Shown: positions 29,118 through 38,622, counted from the first letter of the stretch. The stretch is DNA of 64,000 nt from an uncultured Duncaniella sp. (GCF_910577345.1 NZ_CAJTMT010000004.1:62576-126575), one strand, 5' to 3'. The notes: a model not told the origin generated them from the sequence alone. Program-made: numbers and translations.

Positions 29118-30755
29118 ATGAAATTCAAGTCACTGTTTTTAGCTTTGGCGGCGGTGCTTCCGGTGGAGGCGCTTGCATGTACGAGCCTCATCGCGGGCAA
29201 GAAGGCCACGACTGACGGGTCGGTGCTTGTGACGTATGCAGCGGACAGCCATACGCTTTACGGCGAACTCTATAACCGTCCCGGCGGGAAGCACGCTCCG
29301 GGCGAAGTGAGGAAGATTGTTGAGTGGGATACAGGCAAGTATCTTGGCGACATTCCTCAGGTGGCCGAGACATATACGACCATCGGCAATATGAACGAGC
29401 ATGGACTGACCATTTCCGAGAGCACCTGGGGCGGCCGTGCCGAGCTTGAGGACACGACCGGAATCATGGACTACGGTTCGCTCATCTATGTGACCCTCGA
29501 GCGCGCGAAGACTGCCCGAGAGGCCATAAAGGTGATGACTGACCTCGTGAAGGACTATGGCTATCATTCGAGCGGCGAGTCGTTCTCGATCGCCGATTCG
29601 GAGGAGGCATGGATAATGGAACTTATCGGCAAGGGTGGCAAGGAGAAGGGTGCCGTCTGGGTTGCCCGTCGCATCCCCGACGACTGCATTGCCGGACATG
29701 CCAACCATCCCCGTATCCACAAGTTCCCCTTGAACGACAAGGAGAACACAATCTATTCGCCCGACGTTATAGATTTCGCACGCAAGATGGGATATTACAA
29801 AGGCAAGGATGAGGATTTCAGCTTCTCGCTTGCCTACGGAGAGCTCGACGGCACCGCCACCCGCGGTTGCGACGGCCGTGTGTGGAGCTACTTCAACCGT
29901 TTCGCCGACGGAATGGATGCCTATCTTCCCTGGGTGATGAACGCCGAGGGTGATCCTTTCCCTCTTTGGGTAAAGCCCAACCGTCAGGTGAGTGTCAACG
30001 ATATGAAATGGATGATGCGTGACCACTTCGAGGGCACTCCGCTCGACATGACCCAGGACATCGGTGCCGGTCCCTACAAGGTGCCTTACCGTTGGCGTCC
30101 GATGACATTCAAGGTCGACGGAAAGGAGTATCTCAACGAGCGCGCCATCGCCACACAGCAGACCGGTTTCTCGTTTGTGTCGCAGATGAACTCGTCGCAC
30201 CCGGAATTGATGCGCGGCATCCTCTGGTTTGGCGTTGATGATGCTAACACCTGTGTGTATGTCCCGATGTATAACGGTATCACCACCATTCCCCATGAGT
30301 TTGCTGTCGGCAACGGTGATCTCCTTACGCTTTCGTGGGATGCCGCTTTCTGGGTGACAAGCTATGTGGCTAATCAGGCATATCATCAGTACAGCAAGAT
30401 GATTGACGATATCCGCCGTGTCCAGAACGCCGAGGAGGCTACTCTGGAGGGTGAGGTCAACACCATGCTTGCCGAACTTCCCAAGCTTGACGAGGCTACA
30501 GCCCGTCAGCGTCTCAACTCGCATTCGACCGAAGCTTCGAAGCGCTATGTGAAGCGTTACAAGGACCTCGGTGATTACCTGCTCGTGAAATACATGGACG
30601 GTAACATCAAGCGCGAGAAGGACGGAAAGTTCGAGCGCACACCCGAGGGTATGCCGGTGTCGCCTATCTATGGCGGTTATGACGACCGTTACTACCGCTC
30701 GATTGCCGACCAGACCGGCGAGCATCTGCTTGTCAAGGAGCCTGCGAAGCGATAA
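29118..30755 (+). CDS. C69 family dipeptidase (N-terminal nucleophile hydrolase)
   Basis: This 545-residue exported peptidase begins with a signal peptide (MKFKSLFLALAAVLPVEALA) directly followed by Cys21. In C69 (PepD-type) enzymes this cysteine becomes the N-terminal nucleophile after processing: CTSLIAGKKATTDGSVLVTY. Further family segments are TTIGNMNEHGLTISEST and the GESFSIADSEEAWIMELIG stretch. ALAC is also a lipobox, so lipid attachment to that same cysteine is an alternative to its use as nucleophile. The enzyme likely cleaves dipeptides in the periplasm or at the cell surface. 9-bp repeats follow the stop within 15 bp. Confidence 0.9.
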   Translation: MKFKSLFLALAAVLPVEALACTSLIAGKKATTDGSVLVTYAADSHTLYGELYNRPGGKHAPGEVRKIVEWDTGKYLGDIPQVAETYTTIGNMNEHGLTISESTWGGRAELEDTTGIMDYGSLIYVTLERAKTAREAIKVMTDLVKDYGYHSSGESFSIADSEEAWIMELIGKGGKEKGAVWVARRIPDDCIAGHANHPRIHKFPLNDKENTIYSPDVIDFARKMGYYKGKDEDFSFSLAYGELDGTATRGCDGRVWSYFNRFADGMDAYLPWVMNAEGDPFPLWVKPNRQVSVNDMKWMMRDHFEGTPLDMTQDIGAGPYKVPYRWRPMTFKVDGKEYLNERAIATQQTGFSFVSQMNSSHPELMRGILWFGVDDANTCVYVPMYNGITTIPHEFAVGNGDLLTLSWDAAFWVTSYVANQAYHQYSKMIDDIRRVQNAEEATLEGEVNTMLAELPKLDEATARQRLNSHSTEASKRYVKRYKDLGDYLLVKYMDGNIKREKDGKFERTPEGMPVSPIYGGYDDRYYRSIADQTGEHLLVKEPAKR

Positions 30756-30765
30756 AGGGGGAGAT

Positions 30766-30840
30766 TAATAGGCCTAATAGGGCTAATAGGTCAAATAAGC
30801 CCAATAGGGCTAATAAGGCTAATAGGCCCAATAGGGCTAT
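30766..30840. repeat. 9-bp periodic repeat GNCNAATAR, copy 3
   Basis: Tandem nonamers (GCCTAATAG, GGCTAATAG, GTCAAATAA, GCCCAATAG and so on) fill most of the gap between the C69 peptidase and pcrA. No inverted partner tract is present here. Confidence 0.9.
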
Positions 30841-30859
30841 CTCTATTGAATGTAAATAA

Positions 30860-33247
30860 ATGACTGAATCATCTTATCTCGATAAGCTAAACGAGCAGCA
30901 GCGCGCGGCAGTGGAATACTGCGACGGACCTCAGCTGGTGATAGCCGGCGCGGGGTCCGGCAAGACGCGCGTGCTCACATATAAGATTGTCCACCTTCTG
31001 CGCCTCGGCTATGAGCCTTGGCGCATTTTGGCTTTGACGTTTACCAACAAGGCCGCGCGGGAGATGCGCGAGCGAATCGAGGAACTCGTCGGACGCGAGA
31101 CTGCCTCGAAGCTCTGGATGGGCACGTTCCACTCCATTTTCGCCCGCATCCTGCGCACCAATGCCGACCGTCTCGGTTTCAAGAGCAATTTCACCATCTA
31201 TGACTCGGCCGACAGCAAGTCGCTTGTCAAGACAATCATCAGGGAGATGCAGCTTGACGAGAAAAGCTATAAGCCGTCGGCTGTACTCTCGGCTATCTCG
31301 GGTGCGAAAAACGCGCTTGTGTCGCCGGAGGACTATGCCATGAGCCGCGACATACTTGAGGCTGACCGCCGTGCGAAGCGTCCGGAACTCTATGCCATCT
31401 ACAAGGCGTATTGCGACCGCAGCATTGCATCGAGCGCGATGGATTTTGATGATTTGCTCTACTATACGAACGTGTTGATGCGCGACAACCCCGATGTGTT
31501 GCGTCACTATCAGGAATTTTTCCGCTATGTGTTGGTGGACGAGTATCAGGACACCAATTTCGCGCAGCATGTGATAGTCACCCAGCTCACCCGCGACAGC
31601 GGCAAACTCTGTGTGGTCGGTGACGACGCGCAGAGCATCTATTCGTTCCGTGGGGCGAATATCCGCAACATCCTCGACATGCGGGCGACCTATCCAACGC
31701 TGTCGACCTTCAAGCTCGAACGCAATTACCGCTCGACGCGCAACATCATCAATGCAGCCGGTTCGCTTATCGACAAGAACCGAGACCAGATACCGAAGCA
31801 GGTCTATTCGGAGAATGAAAACGGTGCGCCGATTGAGGTGGTCAAATGCTACAGCGATTTCGAGGAGGCTTATCAGGTGGCCTCGCGCATCTCGCAACTG
31901 AAAATGCGGTCGGGCGACAGCGCCGATGAGTTTGCCATACTTTACAGGACCAATGCGCAGAGCCGAGTGCTTGAGGAGGCGTTGAGAAAACGCAACGTCC
32001 CCTACAGAATCTACGGCGGACTGTCGTTCTATCAGCGCAAGGAGGTGAAGGATGCCATCGCCTATTTCCGCATGGCCCTCAATCCCGACGACGATGAGGC
32101 GCTGAAGCGAATCATCAATTTCCCGGCAAGAGGTATCGGCGACACGACACTCGGAAAACTCATAGCCCGTGCGATAGAGGACAATGTCAGTATCTGGACC
32201 GTCATCCAGGAGCCGGACAAGCATCCCGCAGGACTCAATGCGGGTACGCTCCGCAAGCTTGACGCTTTCGCAGGGGTGATAGTCGAGTTCGTTGAGATGA
32301 ACCGCAAGGGAGCGGATGCCGTGACGCTCGCCACGAAAATCATTGGGCGGACAGGTCTGTTCACGATGCTGCTCCACGACAATACACCGGAAAGCATATC
32401 CAAGCAGGAGAACCTTCAGGAACTTCTCAACGGTGTGAAAGATTTTGTCAGCACAAGAATGGAGGAGGGCAATACGGAGACCGGGCTTGCCGATTTCATG
32501 GCTGAGGTGTCGCTTGCCACTGACCAGGACTCTGATTCCGACGGAGTGGAGGAGCGCGTGACACTCATGACAGTCCATGCCGCCAAGGGTCTTGAATTCA
32601 ACAATGTCTTTGTTGTCGGTGTCGAGGAGGAGCTTTTTCCGTCGGCGATGTCGAAGGACTCTCCCGCGCAGATTGAGGAGGAACGCCGCCTGATGTATGT
32701 GGCGATCACCCGTGCGAGGAAATTCTGTATGCTCAGCTATGCGGGTTCACGTTTCCGCAACGGTCAGACGGCTGCTTGCCGTCCGTCGCGTTTTCTCGGA
32801 GATATAAATCCGCAGTTCCTGCGTCTTGCCACAAATGATGTGCTCGGCTCTTCAGCTCCGACCGTCAGACCGACTGTCAACTATTCCGCTTCGATGGCAG
32901 GAAGCGCGAGGAGCCTCAATTCAATCCGCTCAGGTGCTTCCGGACGCACTGCCGACTATCCGCGTCCATCCTCCGGCGGTTTTTCACCTTTGGGAAGCGT
33001 AGCGGCATCCCACCCGCAGGCATCCGTCCCTCAGAAAAGCCTGCCGTCATCGCAGGGTGGGGCATATACCCTCCACTCAAAGACAGAGCTTGAGGTCGGG
33101 ATGCGGATTGAACATGCAAAGTTCGGAGCCGGAACAATCTCCAACATCGACAGCTCCGGACCTGATGCGCGTATAACGGTGGATTTCGATACAACGGATT
33201 CGCGCACACTCATGCTGAAATTCGCCAAGTTTGCCATACTCGGATAA
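30860..33247 (+). CDS. UvrD/PcrA-type superfamily 1A DNA helicase
   Basis: This 795-residue 3'-to-5' DNA helicase acts in repair and in clearing proteins from DNA. Visible motifs are the Q motif LNEQQRAAVEYCDGP, Walker A AGAGSGKT (29-36), motif Ia ALTFTNKAAREMRER, Walker B DEYQDTN, motif III GDDAQSIYSFRGA, motif IV (ERNYRSTRNI), and motifs V/VI (TVHAAKGLEFNNVFVVG, YVAITRARK). After a Ser/Arg/Pro-rich linker (about 665-745), the last ~50 residues (IEHAKFGAGTISNID) are the Tudor-like domain typical of PcrA, which contacts RNA polymerase. PcrA is therefore the better name, but UvrD is equally used in this phylum. Confidence 0.95.
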   Translation: MTESSYLDKLNEQQRAAVEYCDGPQLVIAGAGSGKTRVLTYKIVHLLRLGYEPWRILALTFTNKAAREMRERIEELVGRETASKLWMGTFHSIFARILRTNADRLGFKSNFTIYDSADSKSLVKTIIREMQLDEKSYKPSAVLSAISGAKNALVSPEDYAMSRDILEADRRAKRPELYAIYKAYCDRSIASSAMDFDDLLYYTNVLMRDNPDVLRHYQEFFRYVLVDEYQDTNFAQHVIVTQLTRDSGKLCVVGDDAQSIYSFRGANIRNILDMRATYPTLSTFKLERNYRSTRNIINAAGSLIDKNRDQIPKQVYSENENGAPIEVVKCYSDFEEAYQVASRISQLKMRSGDSADEFAILYRTNAQSRVLEEALRKRNVPYRIYGGLSFYQRKEVKDAIAYFRMALNPDDDEALKRIINFPARGIGDTTLGKLIARAIEDNVSIWTVIQEPDKHPAGLNAGTLRKLDAFAGVIVEFVEMNRKGADAVTLATKIIGRTGLFTMLLHDNTPESISKQENLQELLNGVKDFVSTRMEEGNTETGLADFMAEVSLATDQDSDSDGVEERVTLMTVHAAKGLEFNNVFVVGVEEELFPSAMSKDSPAQIEEERRLMYVAITRARKFCMLSYAGSRFRNGQTAACRPSRFLGDINPQFLRLATNDVLGSSAPTVRPTVNYSASMAGSARSLNSIRSGASGRTADYPRPSSGGFSPLGSVAASHPQASVPQKSLPSSQGGAYTLHSKTELEVGMRIEHAKFGAGTISNIDSSGPDARITVDFDTTDSRTLMLKFAKFAILG

Positions 33248-33288
33248 AATATAAGTCACTTACTTACCCCCCATTAATAAAAACTGAT

Positions 33289-34419
33289 ATGAAAGCCAAC
33301 GAGCTCCCCACACCATATTATATAGTATATGAAGACCGTATGCGTCGCAACCTTGAACTGATAAGCCGCGTGGAGCGTGAAGCCGGGGTGAATATCATCA
33401 TGGCGTTCAAGGCGAATGCCCTTTGGCGCAGTTTCCCGATCGTGCGTGAGTATAACCGCGATTTCACGGCCAGTTCGCTCAATGAGCTGCGTCTCGGAAA
33501 CGAGGAACTGGGTGGGGAGGCTCATGTCTATTGCCCTGTCTACACAGAGGGGACAATAGATGAATTCCTTTCGAGAGCAACACATCTCACGTTCAATTCT
33601 CTCAGCCAATGGGAGCGCTACGGTGCGCGCACGCTTGCAGCCGGAGTTTCGCCCGGACTGAGGGTGAACCCGCAGTGTTCGGTTATTGATACTGAAATCT
33701 ACAATCCGGCATTGCCCGGTTCGCGTTTCGGCGTGACGGCAGAGCAGCTCTCCGACGGGTTGCCGGAAGGGATAGAGGGTTTGCATTTCCATGCCTTGTG
33801 CGAGAGTTCGAGCTACGATCTGGCCAAGGTGCTTGACGCCTTCGAGAGTCAGTTCGGACAGTATTTCAAGCAGATTAAATGGGTGAATTTCGGCGGAGGC
33901 CATCTGATGACACGCGAAGGTTACGACGTGGAGCATCTCATCGGTCTGCTGAAGGATTTCCGTTCGCGCTATCCGTGGCTGAATGTAGTCATGGAACCCG
34001 GCAGCGCGTGGATGTGGCGCACGGGTGACCTTATCACCGAAGTGCTCGACGTGGTGGACAATCAGGGAATCAAGACTGCCATCATCGACGCAAGTTTCGC
34101 CTGCCACATGCCCGATTGTCTGGAGATGCCCTATAAACCTGCCATCAGCGAGAGTGTCGAGGAGGCGGAGGGGCTTCCGCGTTACCGCCTCGGTGGAAAT
34201 TCATGTCTGAGCGGCGACTATGTAGGCGACTGGTGTTTTGCCGAGCCGCTGAAGGCCGGTGACCGTCTGACGCTTGAGGACATGAATCACTACACTACGG
34301 TCAAGACCACCATGTTCAACGGCATACAGCATCCTGCAATGGTGCTTTGCGACAGCAAGGGTGAATGCAGCTATCTGCGCCGTTTCGACTATGAGGATTA
34401 CAAGAACCGCATGTCCTGA
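33289..34419 (+). CDS. nspC: Carboxynorspermidine/carboxyspermidine decarboxylase
   Basis: NspC removes the carboxyl group from carboxyspermidine or carboxynorspermidine, the last step of the alternative polyamine pathway used by Bacteroidota. The 376-residue protein is a fold-III PLP enzyme: Lys41 in MAFKANA should bind PLP, EGLHFHALCESSSYD and NFGGGHLMTREGYD bind the phosphate side, and VVMEPGSAW lies near the cofactor. The catalytic cysteine region is near GNSCLSGDYVGDW. The partner dehydrogenase is not adjacent. It follows pcrA by 41 bp and precedes a glycosyltransferase by 39 bp, so the three may be co-transcribed. Confidence 0.95.
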   Translation: MKANELPTPYYIVYEDRMRRNLELISRVEREAGVNIIMAFKANALWRSFPIVREYNRDFTASSLNELRLGNEELGGEAHVYCPVYTEGTIDEFLSRATHLTFNSLSQWERYGARTLAAGVSPGLRVNPQCSVIDTEIYNPALPGSRFGVTAEQLSDGLPEGIEGLHFHALCESSSYDLAKVLDAFESQFGQYFKQIKWVNFGGGHLMTREGYDVEHLIGLLKDFRSRYPWLNVVMEPGSAWMWRTGDLITEVLDVVDNQGIKTAIIDASFACHMPDCLEMPYKPAISESVEEAEGLPRYRLGGNSCLSGDYVGDWCFAEPLKAGDRLTLEDMNHYTTVKTTMFNGIQHPAMVLCDSKGECSYLRRFDYEDYKNRMS

Positions 34420-34458
34420 TACCGCATTTTCTGAAGGAACTCACGATAAACAACAGCC

Positions 34459-35475
34459 ATGGAAAAACAGTCAACCAACTCTCCGCGCTTTTCGGTAATC
34501 GTACCGGTCTATAACCGCATTGACGAGGTGCGTGACCTCCTCGACAGCCTCTCACGACAGACACTCAAGAATTTTGAGGTCGTTATTGTCGAGGATGGGT
34601 CGACGGCTCCTTGCGAAGCCGCTGTGAAGGAGACACAGGGTGTCGACGTCAAGTATTTCTATAAGGAGAACGAGGGACGTTCCATAGCCCGTAACCACGG
34701 AATGGAGCGTGCCGAGGGTGACTACTTCATATTCTTTGACAGTGACTGTGTCATTCCTCCGGAATATTTTGAAACTCTGACACGCGAACTCGACGCGCAT
34801 CCGACAGATTGTTTCGGAGGCCCTGACTCTGCGCATGAATCGTTCACGACCACGCAGAAGGCTATCAATTTTGCGATGACATCGTTCCTTACGACAGGTG
34901 GAATACGTGGCGGAAAGGTCAGTCTTGAAAAGTTTGTCCCGCGCACGTTCAATATGGGATTTTCGCGCAAGGTCTATGAAAAGGTCGGCGGCTTCCGTGA
35001 AATGTTTTCGGAGGACATTGATATGTCTACCCGCATCCGAGAGGCCGGTTTCAACGTTGCACTCATCCGTTCGGCTTACGTCTACCATAAGCGCAGGGTG
35101 GATTTCAAGAAATTTTTGCGTCAGGTCTATGTGTTCGGCATGTCGAGAATCACGCTGAAACTTCTCTATCCCGGTTCGCTTAAGGCTGTCCATGCTTTGC
35201 CTGCCGTGGCGGTCATCATCGGCGTGGTTCTGCTTGCGCTTTCAATATTCGTGTCGCCGTGGTTCCTGCTTCCTCTCGGACTTTATCTTTTGGCTATATT
35301 CGTTACTGCGCTAATCTCAACCCGCTCCGTGGTGATAGCTGCAAAGGCGGTTCCGGCAAGCGTTATACAGATTTGTGGGTACGGTTGCGGGTTCATCAAG
35401 GCTTTCGTGATTAAGATTCTTCTCGGTAAGGGCAGGAATGTCGAAGAGGAGATTTTGATGAGAAAGGGCCGTTAG
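34459..35475 (+). CDS. Family 2 glycosyltransferase with C-terminal membrane helices
   Basis: This 338-residue GT-A enzyme transfers a sugar from a nucleotide donor. The N-terminal SVIVPVYNRIDEVRDLLDSL and VVIVEDGST bind the nucleotide; the DxD-type metal site is FFDSDC, and the base-containing segment is EDIDMSTRIREAG. Two or three hydrophobic helices (about 250-325) anchor it to the inner membrane. The acceptor is unknown; envelope polysaccharide or glycolipid synthesis is the usual role. 7-bp repeats start about 12 bp after the stop. Confidence 0.9.
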   Translation: MEKQSTNSPRFSVIVPVYNRIDEVRDLLDSLSRQTLKNFEVVIVEDGSTAPCEAAVKETQGVDVKYFYKENEGRSIARNHGMERAEGDYFIFFDSDCVIPPEYFETLTRELDAHPTDCFGGPDSAHESFTTTQKAINFAMTSFLTTGGIRGGKVSLEKFVPRTFNMGFSRKVYEKVGGFREMFSEDIDMSTRIREAGFNVALIRSAYVYHKRRVDFKKFLRQVYVFGMSRITLKLLYPGSLKAVHALPAVAVIIGVVLLALSIFVSPWFLLPLGLYLLAIFVTALISTRSVVIAAKAVPASVIQICGYGCGFIKAFVIKILLGKGRNVEEEILMRKGR

Positions 35476-35487
35476 TATTTTTTTTAT

Positions 35488-35520
35488 AGTATAGAGATTA
35501 AAGTATAGAGTATAGATAAT
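35488..35520. repeat. 7-bp periodic repeat AGTATAR, copy 3
   Basis: AGTATAG, AGATTAA, AGTATAG, AGTATAG, ATAATAC: the same order of units as at 26765-26793, again just after a stop codon and a T-rich tract. Confidence 0.8.
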
Positions 35521-35554
35521 ACTTGGGTTTGGTGGGCTTGCTGTTTATCATATT

Positions 35555-35672
35555 CTCCATTCAAGCCTTATCTCCATTCAAGCTCTATCTTCAATCAAAC
35601 TCTGTCTCTACTCAAATTCCTTCTCTATTCCTTCTCTATTCTTTCTCTATTCTTTCTCTATTCAAACTCTAA
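35555..35672. repeat. Pyrimidine-rich degenerate tandem repeat
   Basis: Units of about 10-11 bp around TTCTCTATTC and CTCCATTCAAG repeat for some 118 bp before radC. The plus strand is almost purely pyrimidine apart from scattered A and AA. It has no coding potential. Confidence 0.75.
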
Positions 35673-35767
35673 TCATGACTACTTTTATTCTCATTATTCA
35701 CCATTCGCCATTCTCCTTATTCTTCGATTGAAATTTCTTTAGTCTAATATCTTTTTTAATTAACAAT

Positions 35768-36478
35768 ATGGAAACTCTCTCTCCTTTTGTCGCGAGGCGT
35801 ATTCATGACCTTGGCGATGATGAGAAGCCTCGCGAGAAGGCATTGAGCCAGGGCATACGCGCATTGAGTGATGCGGAGCTTGTCGGTCTGATTTTTGGCG
35901 GCGGTATTCCGGGAATGTCAGTCGTGGATCTTGCACGCTCAATCCTGCGCGATTGCGATGATAGGGTTGATAATCTTGCCAGATTGACGATGGATGAGCT
36001 GATGTCGAAATACAAAGGTGTCGGTCCGGCCAAGGCCGTATGTCTTGCGGCCGCTTTTGAGCTTGGACGTCGCAACCGTGAGCAGATGGCTGAGAACCGC
36101 AATGTCACCATCCGATCGAGCAACGATGTGGTCACTCTGATGTCGCCTTCGATGGAGGGACTGGACTATGAGGAGTTCTGGGTGCTGATGCTTTCGAGAA
36201 ACAATAAGGTTAAGTATCGCCGTTGCATTTCGCAAGGTGGAACTGCCGGGACCGTCGTGGACGTGAAGTTGCTGTTGAAACGTGCGGTCGACTGTCTGGC
36301 CTCGGGTATCATACTCGTGCATAACCATCCGTCGGGCAATCCCAATCCAAGTGTGGAGGATGACCGGTTGACGCGTAAGATTAAGGAGGGTGCAGCCTAT
36401 CTTGACATCCGTGTGCTCGACCATGTGATAATTGCCCACAGACAGTCGTATTCATATATGGATGAAGGAAGGTTGTGA
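35768..36478 (+). CDS. radC: RadC family JAB-domain protein
   Basis: This 236-residue protein has an N-terminal helix-hairpin-helix-like region (about 1-100; KYKGVGPAKAVCLAAAFELG) and a C-terminal JAB/MPN+ metalloprotease-like domain with the metal-binding motif HNHPSGNPNPSVEDDRLT and a downstream Asp. RadC was once linked to DNA repair, but that role was withdrawn in E. coli and the true function is open. RadC-type genes are often associated with mobile or defence loci, yet here the neighbours are housekeeping genes. cysK follows after 68 bp. Confidence 0.93.
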   Translation: METLSPFVARRIHDLGDDEKPREKALSQGIRALSDAELVGLIFGGGIPGMSVVDLARSILRDCDDRVDNLARLTMDELMSKYKGVGPAKAVCLAAAFELGRRNREQMAENRNVTIRSSNDVVTLMSPSMEGLDYEEFWVLMLSRNNKVKYRRCISQGGTAGTVVDVKLLLKRAVDCLASGIILVHNHPSGNPNPSVEDDRLTRKIKEGAAYLDIRVLDHVIIAHRQSYSYMDEGRL

Positions 36479-36546
36479 ACAGCAGGCGAGATTGTCTGTT
36501 GTAACAATTGAATATAATTTTTATTTAACGTCAATACTTTTTATTT

Positions 36547-37476
36547 ATGAAGAAAATCGTGGATTCCATTCTGGAAACCATCGGCAATACGCCTTTGGTG
36601 AAGTTGAACTCTTACGACAGGTCGGAAGGAACTGTCGCTGATATTTACGCCAAGGTTGAGGCATTCAATCCTGGAGGTTCTGTTAAGGACCGAGTGGCTA
36701 TGAACATGATTGCCACAGCCGAGAAGGATGGCAAGCTTGCACCGGGCGCAACAATAATCGAGCCGACGAGCGGTAACACCGGTGTCGGGCTTGCACTGGT
36801 CGGTGCTGCAAAGGGCTACAAGGTCATACTGACCATGCCTGAGACCATGAGTGTGGAGCGCAGGAAGCTCTTGGCTGCACTTGGTGCTGAGATAGTCCTT
36901 ACTCCCGGTTCGGAGGGCATGAAGGGAGCGATAGCAAAGGCTGAGGAATTGCATAAGACGACTCCGGGTTCCGTGATTCTCGGGCAGTTCTCAAATCCTG
37001 CCAATCCTGCGGTCCACCGCGCGACGACCGGTCCGGAGATATGGGATGCGCTTGATGGAAAGGTCGACATCTTTGTTGCCGGAGTGGGGACAGGTGGGAC
37101 TGTGAGTGGGGTAGGGGAGTATCTCAAATCCAAGAACCCTGCGGTGGAGATTGTGGCTGTGGAGCCTAAGGACTCAGCTGTCATCAGCGGAGGAAAGCCC
37201 GGCCCTCACAAGCTCCAAGGTATCGGAGCCGGATTTATTCCCGAGACACTTGACAGGAATGTGATTGACAAGGTTGTCACAGTCGAGAGTGAGGAAGCGT
37301 ATTCGGCAACCAGGCGGTTGGCGCATACTGAAGGAATATTGGTCGGTATCTCATCCGGTGCTGCGCTTCATGCAGCGACCGTTTTGGCGAAAGAGCCGGA
37401 GAATGCGGGAAAGAATATAGTGGTGCTGCTGCCGGATACGGGAGAGCGCTATCTCTCGACAGAATTGTTTGGATGA
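36547..37476 (+). CDS. cysK: Cysteine synthase A (O-acetylserine sulfhydrylase)
   Basis: CysK makes L-cysteine from O-acetylserine and sulfide. The 309 residues fit the family. PLP is bound by Lys47 in NPGGSVKDRVA; the substrate loop TSGNTG (about 75-80) and the phosphate-binding GTGGTVSG segment are present, as is the C-terminal SSGAA. It has a perfect intrinsic terminator right after the stop, followed by 9-bp repeats. Confidence 0.97.
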   Translation: MKKIVDSILETIGNTPLVKLNSYDRSEGTVADIYAKVEAFNPGGSVKDRVAMNMIATAEKDGKLAPGATIIEPTSGNTGVGLALVGAAKGYKVILTMPETMSVERRKLLAALGAEIVLTPGSEGMKGAIAKAEELHKTTPGSVILGQFSNPANPAVHRATTGPEIWDALDGKVDIFVAGVGTGGTVSGVGEYLKSKNPAVEIVAVEPKDSAVISGGKPGPHKLQGIGAGFIPETLDRNVIDKVVTVESEEAYSATRRLAHTEGILVGISSGAALHAATVLAKEPENAGKNIVVLLPDTGERYLSTELFG

Positions 37477-37483
37477 TAAAATT

Positions 37484-37530
37484 TTTCACCCCGGATGTCA
37501 TGATGGGCTTCCGGGGTGAAATTTTTTTTT
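37484..37530 (+). terminator. Terminator of cysK
   Basis: TTTCACCCCGGA (37484-37495) and TCCGGGGTGAAA (37510-37521) form a perfect 12-bp stem with a 14-nt loop, followed by nine Ts. Confidence 0.95.
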
Positions 37531-37533
37531 GGG

Positions 37534-37578
37534 GATAATAAGTCTAATAGGCCTAATAGGGCTAATAAGGCAAATAGT
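37534..37578. repeat. 9-bp periodic repeat GNCNAATAR, copy 4
   Basis: Nonamers GTCTAATAG, GCCTAATAG, GGCTAATAA and GGCAAATAG run from the cysK terminator almost to the asparaginase stop codon. Confidence 0.85.
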
Positions 37579-37584
37579 CTTTGG

Positions 37585-38622
37585 TCAGAGGGTGACTTCG
37601 CCGCAGATGTCGGTGTTGAGGCGGGTGGCGACTGCGGAGGGGGTGAGGCCAAGGCCGAAGAGATACATCAGTTTTGTGATGGCTGCTTCGGAGGTCATGT
37701 CGTGGCCGGAGATTACGCCGGCGTTGGCGAGTTTGTCACCTGCGACGTAGCGGCGATGGTGGACACCGCCGTTGACACATTGGGTGACATTTACAATCAC
37801 TATGCCGCGCTGGACCGCCTGGGCGATTTCCTCGATGAACCAACGAGAGGTGGGCGCGTTGCCGGCTCCGTAGGAACGGAGGACTATACCTTTGATTCCG
37901 GGGGTGTGGAGAAGATGATGGAGGGTCTGCTGAGTCATGCCGGGATGGAGGTCGAGAAACATGACACCGTGCTCCATATTGGTGTTTAGCTGCAATGGTT
38001 TCCGCTCGGTCGGTCGCCAGAGGGCTTCTTCGGAGTAATGGATGCCGAGACCGATTTTTGCGAGCTGCGGATAGTTATTGCTCTTGAACGCATTGAAGTT
38101 GTCGGCGCTCATTTTGGTGGAGCGGTTGCCTCTCCAGAGGTAGTTCTCGAAAAGTATGGCCACTTCCTGAACCATAGGGGAACCGTTGAATGTGGTTGCG
38201 GCTGCAATCTGGAGGGCGGTAATCAGGTTTTCCTCACCATCGGTGCGGACTTCGCCAATCGGGAGCTGCGAACCGGTGATGATGACGGGCTTACGGAGAT
38301 TGCCGAGCATGAATGACAGGGCAGAGGCGGTGTAGGCCATTGTGTCGGTGCCGTGAAGCACGACAAAGCCGTCGTAGAGGTCATAGTTCTCGGCTATGGC
38401 TTTTGCGATGTCGGCCCAACCGACCGGATCCATGTCGCTGGAGTCGATGGGGGTGAACTGAATGTTGTCGATTTCGTAGTCGAGTTTCTTTATTTTCGGG
38501 ACATTGTCGATGAGGTGACTGAAATCGAATGGCTGGAGGGCATGTGTCTCGGGATTTTCTATCATCCCGATTGTTCCGCCCGTGTAGATGATCAGCAGAC
38601 GAGGCTTATGTGTTTGTGTCAT
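37585..38622 (-). CDS. ansA: Type I L-asparaginase
   Basis: This 345-residue enzyme hydrolyses L-asparagine to aspartate and ammonia. There is no signal peptide, so it is the cytoplasmic type. The first catalytic Thr lies in IYTGGTIGMIEN and the second in VLHGTDTMAYTASALSFML; both belong to the asparaginase signature motifs. Further support comes from ITGSQLPIGEVRTDGEENL. It converges with cysK and lies 149 bp downstream of metG on the same strand, separated by a hairpin. Confidence 0.95.
   Translation of the reverse strand: MTQTHKPRLLIIYTGGTIGMIENPETHALQPFDFSHLIDNVPKIKKLDYEIDNIQFTPIDSSDMDPVGWADIAKAIAENYDLYDGFVVLHGTDTMAYTASALSFMLGNLRKPVIITGSQLPIGEVRTDGEENLITALQIAAATTFNGSPMVQEVAILFENYLWRGNRSTKMSADNFNAFKSNNYPQLAKIGLGIHYSEEALWRPTERKPLQLNTNMEHGVMFLDLHPGMTQQTLHHLLHTPGIKGIVLRSYGAGNAPTSRWFIEEIAQAVQRGIVIVNVTQCVNGGVHHRRYVAGDKLANAGVISGHDMTSEAAITKLMYLFGLGLTPSAVATRLNTDICGEVTL

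Noticed and set aside
29139..30725. 528-codon open frame on the minus strand across the C69 dipeptidase gene
   Set aside because: It is the mirror of a codon-biased real gene that has a signal peptide, family motifs and a promoter. The antisense product shows no recognisable domain.
30887..32578. 563-codon antisense frame across the UvrD/PcrA helicase
   Set aside because: All helicase motifs are on the plus strand. The antisense frame follows from codon bias.
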